A stretch of 64,000 nt of DNA from Aphrophora alni (lineage: Eukaryota; Arthropoda; Insecta; Hemiptera; Aphrophoridae), in NCBI GenBank assembly GCA_963513935.1, contig OY740768.1:78034877-78098876 (forward strand), given 5' to 3'. Positions 1 through 12,036 of the stretch are shown here, piece after piece. Positions within the stretch are counted from its first letter, which is position 1; each line of letters begins with the position of its first letter. The notes under the pieces were generated by a model, which was not told the DNA's origin, searched no databases, and saw nothing but the letters and a program-made list of their open reading frames with translations. A program made the translations under genes and the position numbers.

Positions 1-424
1 CAGGTACGGAAATACCGAGGGCTCAACACGCCTCTGCGGTGACAGGATGTCGAGGGCTCAGCACGCCTCTGCGACAGGTACGGATTTACCGAGGGCTCAA
101 CACGCCTCTGCGGTGACAGGATGTCGAGGGCTCAGCACGCCTCTGCGACAGGTACAGATTTACCGAGGGCTCAACACGCCTCTGCGGTGACAGGATGTCG
201 AGGGCTCAGCACGCCTCTGCGACAGGTACGGATTTACCGAGGGCTCAAAACGCCTCTGCGGTGACAGGGTGTCGAGGGCTCAGCACGCCTCTGCGACAGG
301 TACGGATTTACCGAGGGCTCAACACGCCTCTGCGGTGACAGGATGTCGAGGGCTCAGCACGCCTCTGCGACAGGTACGGATTTACCGAGGGCTCAACACG
401 CCTCTGCGGTAATAGGATGTCGAG
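1..424. repeat. GC-rich 74-bp tandem array, about 5.7 copies
   Basis: Units start at 1, 75, 149, 223, 297 and 371, a constant 74-bp period. Each unit is a dimer of a longer half (about 42 bp, starting CAGGTACGG) and a shorter half (about 32 bp, starting CAGGATGTCG). The halves share a core close to CGAGGGCTCARCACGCCTC. Copies are nearly identical. The array is far richer in G+C than its surroundings and is cut by the left edge, so its true length is unknown. The period is not a multiple of three and every frame meets stops, so it is not coding. It lies about 50 bp downstream of a minus-strand promoter. Confidence 0.95.
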
Positions 425-471
425 GAGAGGGGAGAGGTCTGCCGGAATGGCAGTCAGGGTGGTTCAACCCC

Positions 472-568
472 AACTGACTCTTTTAGCTGCTCGAGGCTGC
501 TTTTATACTGTGTTTTTGTGGTGGGGGGTCAGCTATCCAATGTTGACTTTGGACGTTCTAGAACCTTC
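472..568 (-). promoter_or_regulatory. Heat-shock-type core promoter: HSE, TATA, initiator
   Basis: On the minus strand, four alternating GAA/TTC units spaced five bases apart lie at 566-568, 561-563, 556-558 and 551-553. Three are perfect and the last is TCC. This is the heat-shock-factor binding pattern. TATAAAAG lies at 507-500 and the arthropod initiator TCAGTT at 477-472. If the A at 475 is +1, the TATA starts at -32 and the HSE spans about -76 to -93, which is normal hsp geometry. A CCAAT in the other orientation lies at 537-541. Transcription would run into the 74-bp array. The elements are visible; function is inferred. Confidence 0.6.
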
Positions 569-639
569 CATCACCTTTGATCTGTTTACTTAGGACCTTG
601 TTTACTCTTCTAAATCGTTTCTATAACTCTTATTTGAGT

Positions 640-3286
640 ATTTAATTAATGAAGATTTTGCTTCATTACAAGATCAGTATAAATTAATAATAGATTTAGT
701 ACTTCGTTTTGTCTAAGTTCAAACTACATCTCACGTACCGCGAATCGAGTCACAAGATGCTGTTTAATCTAAAATCGCCAATAACTTTGAAATTTGTGAA
801 GAAATTTTAATAATTCTTTTTATTACTCTAAATATCATTTTAACTATGTAAATATTTTCAATTGATAAACTATATGTTTGTACTGATATGTCAAAAGTAT
901 ACATTGATACAAGTATACACTGATATGTGTTGAGTTTTGAACACATTATTTTGTTTAGCAGTTTATCGTACTGTTTTTAGTGTTATTTTAAAGCGGTACA
1001 TAAAATATTTTAATATATTACATTGTCGATCCTGGTTGCAAAGAACCTTTCCTAAATTTCATAACGATTGGTTTACTCGTAATCCAGTGACGAGCATATA
1101 AACATAAACATCATGAAATGCCATACTAGAGTAAAACAAACCCTAAATTCGCTTGGTCAAAAACGTTTACGTCTACGTCTACAAGATAAATAAGTGCAAA
1201 ACAATATCAACACTCCAATCAAAACTTCATATCAGTAACAACTTTCGTAACTTTAATTAAAGTGTATTTGTTTTTCTTAAATTAAATTAAATTAATAATT
1301 TTCAGTCAAATATTTTATTTAAATTAATAACAAAAAGTTTCAGTTCCTAGAATATCGTTCAATAACTATTTCTAATTATACAGTAGAGGAAATTAAACTC
1401 TGTCTGGTTTTATCAAACTACTACCAACATAAAAGGAGAGGAAATTGTAATTTGAAAATTCAGGTTAACGAGATTAAACTACTTTTAATAACAAAAGTAC
1501 AAATTGTTTCCTTCCTTGTACAAAATAATACAATTAGTATTGCCACTTTACAAAAGGCAAAATTGGTTGAAGAACAGTAATGAAGAAATATTTATATCAA
1601 TTAATAAAATACTATTCCGACGAATTAAAGTAAAATTAGTTTCATTTAGTTTGACTTTTCTAATTTTTTCGAAAAAAAAAAAAAAAAGAAAAAGGGATTC
1701 AATTACTAGTATGGGATTAAATGATGGGATTATTACACTAGTAATAAAACAAAAGTAAATTTTGACATGAAAAAAAAATGTTATCTCTCCCATTTAATTT
1801 AAATTATTTTAATTTTAATGACATTTTGTATCAGTGAACTTTGTCATTAATTAAGATAGTTATAGTCCAGACATCCCATATACATATTTTGAGACACCTC
1901 CAACCCCTGAGTGGACGAAAACAAATGAATCAAAAAATTATTGATGTAAAACCTCCTGTTGCCTACATTTTCATTTTAACAATCTTAATCACGTTAAAAA
2001 AAACCGATTAACAATTTTGGTCCCATTTGTTGAATCAATTTTGTGCGTGTCATTTTTCTAGTCTCATTGAGTCCTTTAAAATGATATATAACTGACCATA
2101 TATTCCATTTGTAATATTCTACTTACCCCCTATCATCCCAACCGAAATCTAAAATAAAACTTGGGCTCATAGATGAAACCCCCACTTCAAAGAAGGTATA
2201 CATTGTGTTTAGCTATCTTAAGTAATAACCAAATAACGTTAAAACGGATAGAGGGGCAAGCTTCTTTTCTATCATCCTGTATACGACTGCTTCTTGTTGA
2301 AAGTCGGTCTCGATCATTGAATGTTTAAAATGGTTATTTAATAAATCGTTATTATAAACCTAATTTGGTTAACACGCAATATGACACTTCGACATTCGTA
2401 GACCGATAAGTAACAGTAATTAACACACCGCTTACTATATATTTAAAGAAAATTCTTCTCAAAAAGATAAACAATAAAAGCTTAGCTACTTGTATTGTGA
2501 TTGTGATTTACTCTTCATTGGGATCACAGTGGTTGTAAGTTTTATTCTGTGCCCATCGATTTAAATAAACCAACCTTTACCCCCACCACTAAAGGGCCTC
2601 AGTGGCTAATGGCCCCATCGTTTGAAAGCTTAAGCTGTCCTACTACTGATTACATATTACTCTAATTCACAATGATGTGTATCTATAAAGTGCATGAAAG
2701 ATATTTCAAGTTTTAAAACAAAAAAATACAGGTAATCAAAATGTTTAATAAACAATAATGAATATATTATTTTATATAACGTTATGCATAGAAGAGATTT
2801 TATTTCATCTAAATTAAAACAATAAAAGTAGTAAGGGAAAAGATTTTAACATATTTTGAACACGTAAACTTGTGTAGACTGAATTGTTTTCGCTTAAATT
2901 TTTTTTTGTATTACTGTTCGTAAACCAAATAATACATGATACGAATTTTGTCAAATCAAAAATTCTCAACTGGTATTATTAAACAACAATGAATCCCAAA
3001 ATGTGACATTAGTTACATATAGTTTTATTTGATTTGACAACAAAACACTTTTATCAGATAAGAGGATAATTTATTTATAAGATTTCTTTTAGGTTTAAAC
3101 ATATAATGAACTTTGAATCTTAAATTTAACTGTATTAAATCACACTGAACTAACTATTTTTCAAAAGTTTAAAAAATACATCTCTTACAATTTGACTTAT
3201 TTGTTTTAAATCATTCAAAAACTTTTCTTTACGCTAATATTATATAAAAGGTAATTATTTAAATTAACTAATCCTTATAATATATT
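640..3286. other. AT-rich stretch without a recognisable gene
   Basis: No convincing coding frame or RNA gene is seen. A weak insect-repeat-like patch lies at about 1030-1110. A degenerate repeat at about 2560-2650 shares the pattern CCACT, GGGC, CAGTGG with a patch at about 43000-43060. A poly-A run lies at about 1672-1687. Confidence 0.5.
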
Positions 3287-3300
3287 CGTTATGTTTACAG

Positions 3301-3390
3301 ATTTTTCCTCAGAATTACTTAATTACAAACATTCGTTGGCCAATAAAACTTAGTTTTCATAAAGAAAATTTCATTTACAGTAATCTCTAG
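3301..3390 (+). CDS. Weak candidate terminal exon, unknown product
   Basis: A pyrimidine-containing acceptor ending TTTACAG at 3300 is followed by 29 open codons and TAG. The translation begins IFPQNYLITN and ends FIYSNL. The composition is protein-like, but 29 open codons can arise by chance in this AT-rich DNA and no family is recognised. No partner exon was identified. Confidence 0.15.
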   Translation: MFPQNYLITNIRWPIKLSFHKENFIYSNL

Positions 3391-4390
3391 AAACAAAATA
3401 CGGAGATGTTGAAACTCAAAACATGGCCAAGGAGGTGTTATCTAAACATTTTAGATTTAGGCTTACTTTCTCACATATTACGTTGTTTAGAAAAAATATC
3501 TAATAGGTGAAAAAAGTCGAGTTTTCTTGAAAACATTAATTGTGAAGTGACCTAAGCCTACAGAAGTTGTTTGGAATGATGTCTGTCTGTCTGTCGCAAA
3601 ATGGGTCGAAATCCCAAATAGCTGGTCAAAATATTAAAACGTTATTTACTTTTGATGAAACTTATTATATAAGGTTTTTCGAGATTGCTAATTAAGATGA
3701 TAACGTGAAATTTAAAACAATGGCGCCCTAAAAATTCAAAAAAGAAAGACCAATTACAAAATTTTAATGAGCAAACTAATTATTTTGTACACAAACATAA
3801 ATTGTAAACAAATTATTTGAAATTCTGAAATATTTTACTTCATTTTTACGTAAAAAATACGTTTTCTGTGGAATTTCAAGAATAACTACTAATGCGATAA
3901 AATTGACAAACAATATTTTTTCCATAAAACCAATAGCATAACTTGAACTAATTCTTCCTTGAATTATTAAATTTTTTATATAACAACAAAGCGATTACAC
4001 AAAACAATTTTATAATACGAATGTCACTATTTGTTTGTTTTTATCTATCGTCTTAATTACTATTAAGTATATATTAAAAGTTAATTTTATAATAGTTAAT
4101 AATTAAAATAATTATTGCAATATTTATAATAATTTATATTATTATTTGTATACACAAGAAATGGTAGGTGGATGTCCGTATTTGTGACTATAGCTTGACA
4201 GGTAGTCCTACATGTATCAAACCACCTAATTTAGAACAGTTCGCCCTAACAATAACATGAAGAATATATACATTAAATAGTTAGAAAGGGATAATGTGAT
4301 ATATTGCTATACACAGATGAGACATATTGGAAAATTACTAATATATGGCACTTACGAGTCTGGAAATATGTAAATGTGTAGATACACGTA
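3391..4390. other. AT-rich stretch, nothing coding seen
   Basis: There is a short TGTCTG run near 3584, of a kind often seen in dispersed insect repeats. No gene, RNA or intact mobile element is visible. Confidence 0.5.
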
Positions 4391-4394
4391 TCTC

Positions 4395-4690
4395 CTAATC
4401 CATTAAAGGAAAGTAATCCAGGTCTTCATCTGACTCGTCTTCCGAGTCACCCTGACACAAGTTGATGATGACGTCCTGGACGCTGATATCATTCACCCCT
4501 CGCTTGACCAGTCGTCGTCGATGGATTTCTTTACTTGTTGAACGTACTTCTTCCATTGTTCTGGCGTGACGGCACTGAGCGCTCGATGAATAGATTATGA
4601 TCATGACTTAATTTTAATGTTTTATTTCTCTCTTTTACGTACGCCTTCAGATAGCCCCAAATTATATATTGTTTGTAGCCGATTAGCCAA
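4395..4690 (-). pseudogene. Remnant C-terminus of a Tc1/IS630-like DDE transposase
   Basis: Minus-strand frames taken together resemble the end of the DDE endonucleases common in insect genomes. A segment reading IWGYLKAYVKERNKTLKL fits the region just after the NPIE catalytic motif. It is followed in another frame by TPEQWKKYVQQVKKSIDD, and in a third by VQDVIINL and an acidic tail ending DEDLDYFPLMD with a stop at 4395. The order matches the family, but at least two frame changes and loss of the NPIE codons show decay. The patch is richer in G+C than its neighbours. A host exon made of the last frame alone is less likely. The family assignment is from memory of the pattern. Confidence 0.5.
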
Positions 4691-4699
4691 ATAATGTCA

Positions 4700-7600
4700 G
4701 ATAATGGTCAGTGGTCATGATCATTGTACTTAGTCAAATAAATGTTGTATTTAAAAATATGAGGTAGTTGCCAAACTCATTTGTGAAACTACTTACCTGT
4801 CAATTAGATTTACAACCAATGATAATATAACTCGGAATTCCTGTAGTTCATGAGTCCTTGTAAGCGGATTCAGAAATGGTCTTTTTGTATTTTAGCAATT
4901 ATTATCTAATCATATTTTCTTCTTTTTATAATATTTAATGTTCAAATTAAAACGTAAAACTTCACTAAAAATAAGACTTTATTTATACGAGTGATATACT
5001 TTGAATCAATATCGTGTTTGGACTAATTTTTATTGCTCTGCTGTCAAGATTTAAAAAATAACCATCTTGAAAACAGCAAACCGTAGATGTAAAAAGTCGC
5101 AATTTGAAAGTCGTTGTTCGGTCGGCTGTTAATAACAGGTTGGGGTCCTAGGTAGGGCGGCGCGTGAGAGTGTATGCGTGTAGTGGTAAGGCCAGTTTAA
5201 TGCCTCAGCATCCTTCCAGTAACTGCCAAACTATATGAATCTATTTACGTACATAATAATAATTCCATAAAAAGCCGTTAAATTAAAGAATCTATCTTTA
5301 TACTTCGGCCGTTCGTTCTATGCATTAGCAAATAACACAATCTGGCAACGTTACTTCGTTGGCTCCGTTCCAACTGCGATAATACGCGCGCAGTTTGAAT
5401 GTGATGCTATGTGGCCTTAGTGCGAGACGACGACTTTGGCATTTCCACAGTCTATCCGGTGCGTCACCAATAATCCAAGGGCAAAGAACCAGCGGCTGTA
5501 GTACGTCTAGTAATGTATAATGTATAGATACAGTTTTTCAGTATTACTATAGATAACTTTGTATTACAAGTTTCATTATTCAAAAAGTCGATGTATAAGA
5601 GGTTCACCTTAATTCTATCGAGATTCATTTACTATGAATTGTTCTAATCCTATTGTTGTTAAACATGTTATTGATATTCATCAAATTTGACATTTATTAA
5701 ATATGAAATTTATATTTGTTATATGTATAAAACAAAATTTTCTAGGTTAATTTGTTAAGAAATAGTCGAATTAAGATTTTTCTGAAATTATTAAAAAAGT
5801 GCCATTTATGAAAAAAACCTGCATGATTTACAAAATGGCAGTTTTTGGCATCATTTTTTTACAGTTTATTACATAATATTACAGGTTTCCCTGTAATCCC
5901 TATAAATTTCGTTGTGGTTAAATATAAAAATTTGTTTAATTTTCAAACTATAACATTTATAAGAAAAATTTATATTTTTTAAATGATTTTTCTAACACAT
6001 GTAAATATTCTACATGCCATCATGATTTTTATCCATTTTTAGTCATAACAATCGTACAACAATGCACAAAGTTACCGTTAAATACTTGAAGGAACCGTTA
6101 AATACTGGCCTTTCTGTAGCTAAGACATTATTCACTCGAGTGTCACATATGAATTGATGCTGAAAGGCAAACGCACTTTTCTTTGTGGAATGTGACACTT
6201 TGAATATCACTCTAACCAACCGTATAGTAAAAATTCCCTACATAGTAACTTTATTTTTTGAACATTGGCCAGCTTTTTGGGATTTTCCCCCACTGTGTTG
6301 TCTGTACAGCCCAAATGATAAGACCGCACTGATCAAATTTTTATATGTGGGCATATTTTGGCTATATCTTAAAGACAGTTTAAATTTTGATCGGTAACTC
6401 TAATAGAAATGATCAAAATTTACGAACCCAAATATAAAGTATTGATCACATCTCCTCAAATTTGTGTCTCAGAAGTTAACGTTAAAACAAAATATTTTCC
6501 TTTTTTTGTTAAAAAGGTTTGTTGAGCCACTAGAGCGTGTAATCACGTGTTCAATATCTATTAAATAGCTTTGCTGCAATGATGTTAGAAGTCTTTTCAC
6601 ACTAAAGCAATAAAACCACATGGAATAATGTTCCCTTCCCTTAATGGAAGATTACCTCTAATCCGATCATTGTTCGCTAAAAGAGAGCTGAGAAAATAAT
6701 AATTTTTGTGTTTTCAATGTTATTAAAAAAAAAAATGTAATACTAAATCAAAGTCATCAAGATTAATGAAGTAAGATGTACATTAAAATAAAGAGGACTG
6801 ACCAAGTTTTTCCCATTATAGCTAGAATATTTATTATTATTATAGAATTTTTAAAACAAGATTGCATTAATGTATTACTTGAATACTTATTGAATATTGA
6901 TGAATTCATGTATTCATGTAATAGCTTTTTATCTAGTTTGCAATATGTCCTTTACATTAATTTTATTATTAGTTGTAATAATTGAACATGGATGATTTTG
7001 TTGGCCCTAGAAAGGCCGATTATAAAATTTTAATTGATTTTTATTAAACCCTCTAAATTATTTTTCTCAAAGTCGAGGCCTAGCTAAATAGTTTTCTTGA
7101 ACCTCCAATCTCTTGGTTCGTTTTCGATTGCCCAATGACGAGGTGCCAAAGTAGCAGATGTTAACGAGTGAGTGAAATTTTGATTCCGTATTTAGTCCAA
7201 TAAAATTATACTTTTTTAGGAGTGAATGAAATAATAATCAACCCGAGAATGGCTTCATAATTACGTCTAGACAAAAGTCCTCCCTCCCGCCTCCTAAATA
7301 ATCGACTGTCGAATTGCAATGAAATAGTTTACATACATAGCAAGGTGTGAACCAAAATATCCCGGAAAAGTTTTTTAAGGATTATTAGGGCCTTATAATA
7401 GGTTTTTAATATTGTATTTTTTTTGAGAAATTAACACGTAATTTCCGAAATATAGCTGTTTAAAATCGGAAATCTCCCCCCCCCCAAATATGAATAAGTT
7501 GGAAAGCGGTGGAATTACGTCTAGGTTGACTCCAGACAAACAATTTATATCTCCTAAAAAAAGCTTAATTTTGTCAATGATATTTACTTCATTTTACTCC

Positions 7601-7900
7601 TAGTGATTTGAAAGTTATTGGATTAGTCAAAGGTATAATTAAATTAATATTTATTCATAGTTGACACACAGATAAAATTTCTGACTTCTATAAATAATTA
7701 AATGATTTGTAGTTACATTTCATAAAGGCCTTTACCCAGTTACTGTTGTCATGGATCCACCTTTGATTATTATGAAACAGAACTATCAGAGATTTTAAAA
7801 AGCTTTTATGGATTAAGCTCGTTCTAAAAATATGATCTTCAAAAAAAAAAACGATTTTCATGGAAACTACATGACCACTGACTAAGGCTATTCTACTGTA
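4700..7900. other. Mostly featureless AT-rich DNA with a GC-richer island at 5130-5510
   Basis: The island at about 5130-5510 has many CpG dinucleotides, including runs such as GCGGCGCG and ACGCGCGC. It could be an old promoter or repeat, but no TATA/initiator pair or coding frame is clear. Short repeated AATTACGTCTAG motifs occur near 7260 and 7515. Nothing else is recognised. Confidence 0.4.
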
Positions 7901-7919
7901 AAAGTCAACTTGAAAGTTC

Positions 7920-8085
7920 TCAAATCTGACGGACGTGCGTTTACAAATGTTATCAAAACAATGCAGAGTTCCCTTTTGTATTCTAGTCATATTTCTACTC
8001 TTTTTTGTGAAATTTTCCAGTTTAGCGGAGCGGAAAGATTTACCTTTCGTTTTTAGGAAAATATGATTTATATATAAACATAGAG
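7920..8085. repeat. Dispersed repeat, copy A
   Basis: This segment is clearly related to about 42610-42775, in the same orientation. Shared blocks include TCAAAACAATG, AATTTTCCAG and GTTATCAAAACA versus GTTGTCAAAACA, in the same order and spacing. It accounts for part of a minus-strand open frame over 7688-8134, which is therefore not treated as a gene. Confidence 0.55.
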
Positions 8086-8177
8086 AGACAACCTCTTTTC
8101 TCTGTTTAAACATTGAGCACACACGAAAAAACACTTGAAATCCAGGGATCTATATAAAAATGCTTATAAAAATTTAA

Positions 8178-8211
8178 TCTCTCTCTCTCCCCCCTCTCTC
8201 TCTCCCCCTCT

Positions 8212-8309
<98 letters not shown>
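8178..8309. repeat. (CT)n microsatellite
   Basis: An interrupted CT tract of about 130 bp, with CCCCC interruptions in its first 40 bp and a pure CT run after that. Confidence 0.97.
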
Positions 8310-8310
<1 letters not shown>

Positions 8311-8999
8311 AAATTTTGTAGAATTGCAATATTATGTTATTTTTAAAAATAGATAACTTCTTATCAAATTAATTGAAACCATTCATCAAAAAAGAATTAA
8401 AAGAACAAAATGAATAACGTATAACAAAAATAAATTTATAAAACTGAGGTGGATAGTAGAGAGGCCTACAATATCCATTATCAATAAACGTGCATTAGAT
8501 AAATCTCATTTCTACAAATTGGCTACTTGACAACCGTTTCATTCATTACAATACTACTCTGGACTATAGATTTTTTAGGGTGTGTGTAATGTTGACTATA
8601 ATTAATTGTATTCTCATGATTCATATTACCAAGGATTTTTTTCTTTGTGTAATACCTTAACGTTTTTGGAAGCATTAGAAGTGCTTCATATGGCGCAGCA
8701 GCAGTCGACAGCGATTAATGTCAAATGATGAAGGAGCAGAGTCGAAATAATGGCCCCTAATGATTAATACACAGTTAGTAATATTCTACGGGGCTGAGAT
8801 CTTGACGGATGCAATCAGGTTCACGAAGAAGTAGAATAAATGCAGTACATAGAAAAGGGACAATATGAATACATGTGCACATCAAATCGACACAGAACTT
8901 TCTATCTTTATAATTGCTAGAGTGATTCACATAGACTTGCTCACGCAGGATTGTAAATGTATACATAAAAGAAAAAAGGATATAGAAGTCAAGAGAGCT

Positions 9000-9107
9000 G
9001 AGAAATCTCTAAACTCTTCTTAAATGGCAAGAAAGATGGAATGGCGACAGCAGAGGTAGGTGGACTGCCAAAGTTAATCAGAACTTGGAATCCTGGTTGA
9101 GATAAAA
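9000..9107 (+). pseudogene. LINE remnant, reverse-transcriptase C-terminal region
   Basis: In one plus frame the patch reads LKWQERWNGDSRGRWTAK followed by VNQNLESWLR and a stop. This matches the W-x-x-R-W, G-R-W-T and I-x-x-W arrangement found near the C-terminus of R1/Jockey-type non-LTR retrotransposon polymerases. No catalytic domain or 3' tail is recognisable nearby, and the first half has a stop in the adjoining frame. The domain call is from pattern memory. Confidence 0.45.
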
Positions 9108-9171
9108 ACACAAACATTAAAAAATATGTATGATATTATGAAGGAGCAGTTTGTGCAGGATAGTATAGTAA

Positions 9172-9296
<125 letters not shown>

Positions 9297-9507
9297 AATT
9301 TTCCATTCACCACAATATAAAGGTATATTTAAAGTTTTGAGTTCTGTAAATTAGTCTCATAAATGATCTTTAGAGTCTTTAGAGATAACCAGCATCATGT
9401 TATCACATGTCAAAATTGTTTATCGTGTTGTTTAGCTGAATTTAAAATGAAATAAAATGTCAAAATGTATCATCACTATTATATTTTGTGAAACGAGACC
9501 CAGTCGA

Positions 9508-9622
9508 CACAGGGAGGAGGAGAAACCCTATACTAAGAAGGGTGTTGCTGGTAGCAACAGGAGTGAGTGGAGAGAGAGGTCAATGAGACTGTGATAATCA
9601 CTTGTTCATTCTCTTCTTTCCT
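9508..9622 (+). repeat. Dispersed repeat with a perfect hairpin, copy 1
   Basis: About 115 bp recur in reverse orientation at 16150-16263 with most bases conserved. Both carry TGTTGCT, a 3-base loop and AGCAACA, a perfect 7-bp stem. Conserved flanks include ACTAAGAAGGG and a GAGAGAG block. No terminal inverted repeat or target duplication was identified. Confidence 0.7.
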
Positions 9623-10423
9623 TGAAAAAATAACACTATAGAATAAAAACATTGGAATGAAAAGGATGTAAATTATGAGAAAACAAAATTAAATAAATTA
9701 AACTTTGTGTTAAAGGTTCTAATCATTTCTATTTTCCAATTAACTAATGTTTATAATATTCTCTTAAACAGTGAATCTGCACAATTCCTATGTACTAAAT
9801 AATTATTTTAAAATATGTTAACTCTTATAAGGAAAATATATAGTATATCATTTAAACTACTAAAATATAAAATGAATTGTACGGTTCTTATACTAGTCTT
9901 TCGAATGTTTTCCATTTGGATTCTTCTAATGTGCTTTGAGGATATTCACCAAACTATGTCTCAAAAGGAAGCTACATTCCTTTTTTTTTTTAATTACTAA
10001 ATCATTCGACTGTGCATACCATCCTATACTATTGGAAAAATTATAATGCTAGCCTTCTTATCGGATTTTGACGTACATTTGTATGTTGAGAGTCCTATAT
10101 TTATGAATGATACCAGAGTCCTAAGTCATGTAACAAATCATTTAGTATTAATAGGAGTGTACACAACGGTTCTGTTTTTTAGCCATCATTATTTAGTGTT
10201 TACATAAATGATGTATATAGTATATAGCACTAATTGAAGTATATGTGTATTGAAGTTGCTGGCAAGTTTATATTCAGAATAACATATCAAAGTTGTTTGG
10301 GATATTGAAAAAAATAATATTGATGCCATCAGTTAGTATGTTTGTTATTTTTTATATCGACCTAAATTTCGAAACTAAAATGTTGATTCCGGGGCACACA
10401 TAAGGCGAAATTGTCTCAATCAC

Positions 10424-12036
10424 GTTTTTTTTTTTTTTTTTTTAAAGGGCATAAGTCATACAAAGTAAACTTTCGGGAAACTAAGAAAAACTATTAAAAT
10501 CAAAATATTTCACTTTAATATTTAAAAAAAAAATTTAACAGATAAAGGAACACAATTTATGATAGGATCTAAAATTTTACAACTATATTCTTATTCATTA
10601 GGAATTGAGTAACAAAATTTCAAAAATGTTAAAATTCCGCCCTTTAAAAAAAAAAATAAATAAGGGAATAAAACAACAATACATTCCAATAAAAACTGTA
10701 TTTTTATTATTATTACACATTTATACAGTTAGTAGGTGAAAAGAAAGGCCAATTACTAAAGTGTTTGTACAAAAAAAAACTTAAAAATTAAGATTTAAGG
10801 CAATTTTTCCATTTAAAGACCATCATTGGTTTCTTCAACTTCGAAATCGCTGATAATATCTGCAGCTGTGTCATCAGTTGGCCAGTTGCAAATTTCTTCA
10901 TAAAATTCCCTGTGTTCCTCTGGAATGTAGGCTTTCGGTTTTTTTATATCTTCTACCTTGGCAGTTTTTATTGGCACTTTACCTGGGTAAGCCTGATACG
11001 AAGGTGGAGAAAAAATCTCAGATGTTGTCTTAGCCAGTAAAAAGGTATGATAACAATACCATTTATTGTAGGGTAGGCTTTAACACAACCTTTGGTCTTA
11101 GATTCATACTGGAACATGAAGAGAATACTTATCTGGAAGTACATTTTGTCTTTCTTTTGTATTTTTTTGCCTTTTGTTTCTTGTGATATACAGGATTTTT
11201 GTAAAACACATTTTGTCACTTCTTGAAATCTAACACTATGTCAGGTGACATAATTTCATGAACAGTGAACTTATTAAAACGTGATGAGCTTTGTAAAATT
11301 ATTTCTGTTATCTCATGAACATCAAAAATACGGTCATGTTTCTTTAAAGCTTTAGAAATTATCCCAATATCCCTGTCACAAGGGAGGAAACTATGGCCGC
11401 GGACAGGGAAGTACTGAGTGACCTTCTGGAAACGGCCTGAATCTGTAAGGTATAGGCAGAACCTTGATAATGCTTGATTTTTGTTCTGGCCTGAACAGTC
11501 GAAGGTATTTAGGTATTTATTAAGAAAAGAGCAAACTTCATTGGGGCCTTTTCGTGGTACAAGAATAATGTTGTCTCGTTACTCTTAAAGGACAACTTCT
11601 TTGCCTCTGTGACTGACATAGGGCTGTCCTTTAATTCGGGCCTCTTTCACCACCTTTACTTTATAAAGGTGTGGGTTTTGACCTTTCCTTTTGCCCGGTT
11701 TAGAGGTTATAATGCACAAATATCATGAAAACAGCACTCTACAAGATGAGAAGTTACAGCCGGCAGTGCAGATTTTTTTTTTAACGGGCGTAAGTCAAGC
11801 ATTCAAACAGCTTTTTGCATAGAGGTTACTGACTTACGCCTATTTAAAAAATACTGTTTTTGACTTACGCCCGTTTAAACTGAATCACATAAATACAATG
11901 CTGATTTCTACCATAACAACTAATGATCAGATCGTCCCTTTAACAGAAATCGATGTATCTAGTTGTGTAGAGTAAAAAAACAACTAAACATGAAAATCGT
12001 AAAAACCTGACTTACGCCCTTTTAAAAAAACCCGAT
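10424..12036 (-). mobile_element. Decayed DNA transposon with TGACTTACGCCC end motifs
   Basis: The left end reads T-run, TTTAAAGGGCATAAGTCA. The right end reads TGACTTACGCCCTTTTAAAA, its near-perfect inverse. Further copies of GGGCGTAAGTCA or its complement lie near 11780, 11840, 11862 and, as a fragment, 10636. These could be subterminal binding sites. Between the ends is a broken minus-strand gene. Flanking T and A runs hide any target duplication, so the exact ends are uncertain. Confidence 0.65.
10813..11700 (-). pseudogene. Broken DUF7869-like transposon protein
   Basis: Minus-strand pieces appear in the expected order but in different frames. They are HLYKVKVVKEARIKGQPYVS, then ETTLFLYHE, then EVCSFLNKYLNTFDCSGQNK, then TQYFPVRGHSFLPCDRD and SPDIVLDFKK, and finally ISDFEVEETNDGL with a stop at 10813-10815. 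The GQNKN and RGHSFLPCDRD signatures are typical of an arthropod transposon-associated family usually annotated as DUF7869. Frame changes near 11570 and after 11223, and apparent loss of a central segment, make it non-functional. It lies within the element bounded by the TGACTTACGCCC motifs and was presumably its protein. Confidence 0.6.

Noticed and set aside
7688..8134. 148-codon minus-strand frame
   Set aside because: About 165 bp of it is a dispersed repeat shared with 42610-42775, composition is not protein-like at the ends, and there is no start or splice support.
8106..8356. Arg-Glu and Leu-Ser repeat frames on opposite strands
   Set aside because: Translation of the (CT)n tract.
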